Below are positions 5,809-5,846 of a stretch of 5,846 bases of DNA, one piece after another. The stretch lies in NCBI GenBank assembly GCA_017623335.1, contig JAGAPI010000134.1, positions 1 through 5,846 on the forward strand, in the 5' to 3' direction. The DNA is from Prevotella sp. (GTDB lineage: Bacteria; Bacteroidota; Bacteroidia; Bacteroidales; Bacteroidaceae). The stretch's first letter is position 1. The number at the start of each line of letters is the position of its first letter. Under the pieces are notes generated by a model. The model had not been told where the DNA came from and did not search any database. It saw only the letters and a program-made list of their open reading frames with translations. Position numbers and translations under genes: made by a program.

Positions 5809-5846
5809 ATCATTATCATTTTTTGTTTTTACTTTTTCCGCTTGCA
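5809..5846 (-). promoter_or_regulatory. A-rich leader before the ATPase start
   Basis: On the minus strand the 38 bases before the ATPase ATG are very A-rich (GGAAAAAGTAAAAACAAAAA) with no Shine-Dalgarno, typical of Bacteroidota translation initiation. A tiny frame, ATG ATA ATG ATA TGA (5819 down to 5805), overlaps the true start as ATGA. The two other minus-strand frames also end here (TAA at 5829-5831, TGA at 5816-5818), so the tail of an upstream gene, such as an adaptor or another permease of the same operon, may lie here, but too little is visible to assign it. Confidence 0.35.

Overview
The window looks like DNA from a Bacteroidota, most likely a Prevotella-like member of the Bacteroidales. 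The evidence is a SusC/SusD-type outer-membrane glycan uptake pair next to carbohydrate-active enzymes, a Bacteroidota-style 8-TM FtsX/MacB-like permease, A-rich leaders instead of Shine-Dalgarno sites, and TAA/TGA stops under the standard code. All convincing coding sequence is on the minus strand, so the genes read from the right end to the left.

Right part (about 2807-5846): an intact two-gene ABC transporter operon. A MacB/LolD-type ATPase (5149-5808) is followed by an FtsX-like permease of 781 residues (2807-5152). The stop and start overlap as ATGA, so the two are probably translationally coupled and form one mechanotransmission-type ABC complex in the inner membrane. An adaptor or further permeases may lie upstream, beyond the window.

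Middle (about 2264-2806): roughly 540 bases with no convincing gene. It holds repeats: a three-copy imperfect tandem repeat with a period near 22 bp, and two palindromic elements built from the word TTCCACCA. The two elements share a perfect 28-bp core in opposite orientation about 217 bp apart.

Left part (1-2263): a collapsed polysaccharide utilisation locus in the order SusC, SusD, GH88 unsaturated glucuronyl hydrolase, GH2 glycosidase. Every gene here is incomplete. SusC keeps only a slice of its barrel joined to its last ~40 residues, with an in-frame TAG between recognisable parts. SusD keeps its lipoprotein signal and N-terminal half and runs in frame into the N-terminal part of a GH88 enzyme. 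The GH88 frame meets a TGA at 571-573 but continues in the same frame for about 159 more codons of clear GH88 sequence. GH88 then ends abruptly inside its conserved RDASAA motif and joins a GH2 fragment out of frame at about position 93.

The pattern of in-order gene slices with missing interiors and two nonsense codons fits either a recently decayed locus with serial internal deletions or a chimeric metagenome contig in which interiors were skipped. The sequence alone cannot fully separate these. No RNA genes, CRISPR arrays, transposase genes or phage genes were seen.
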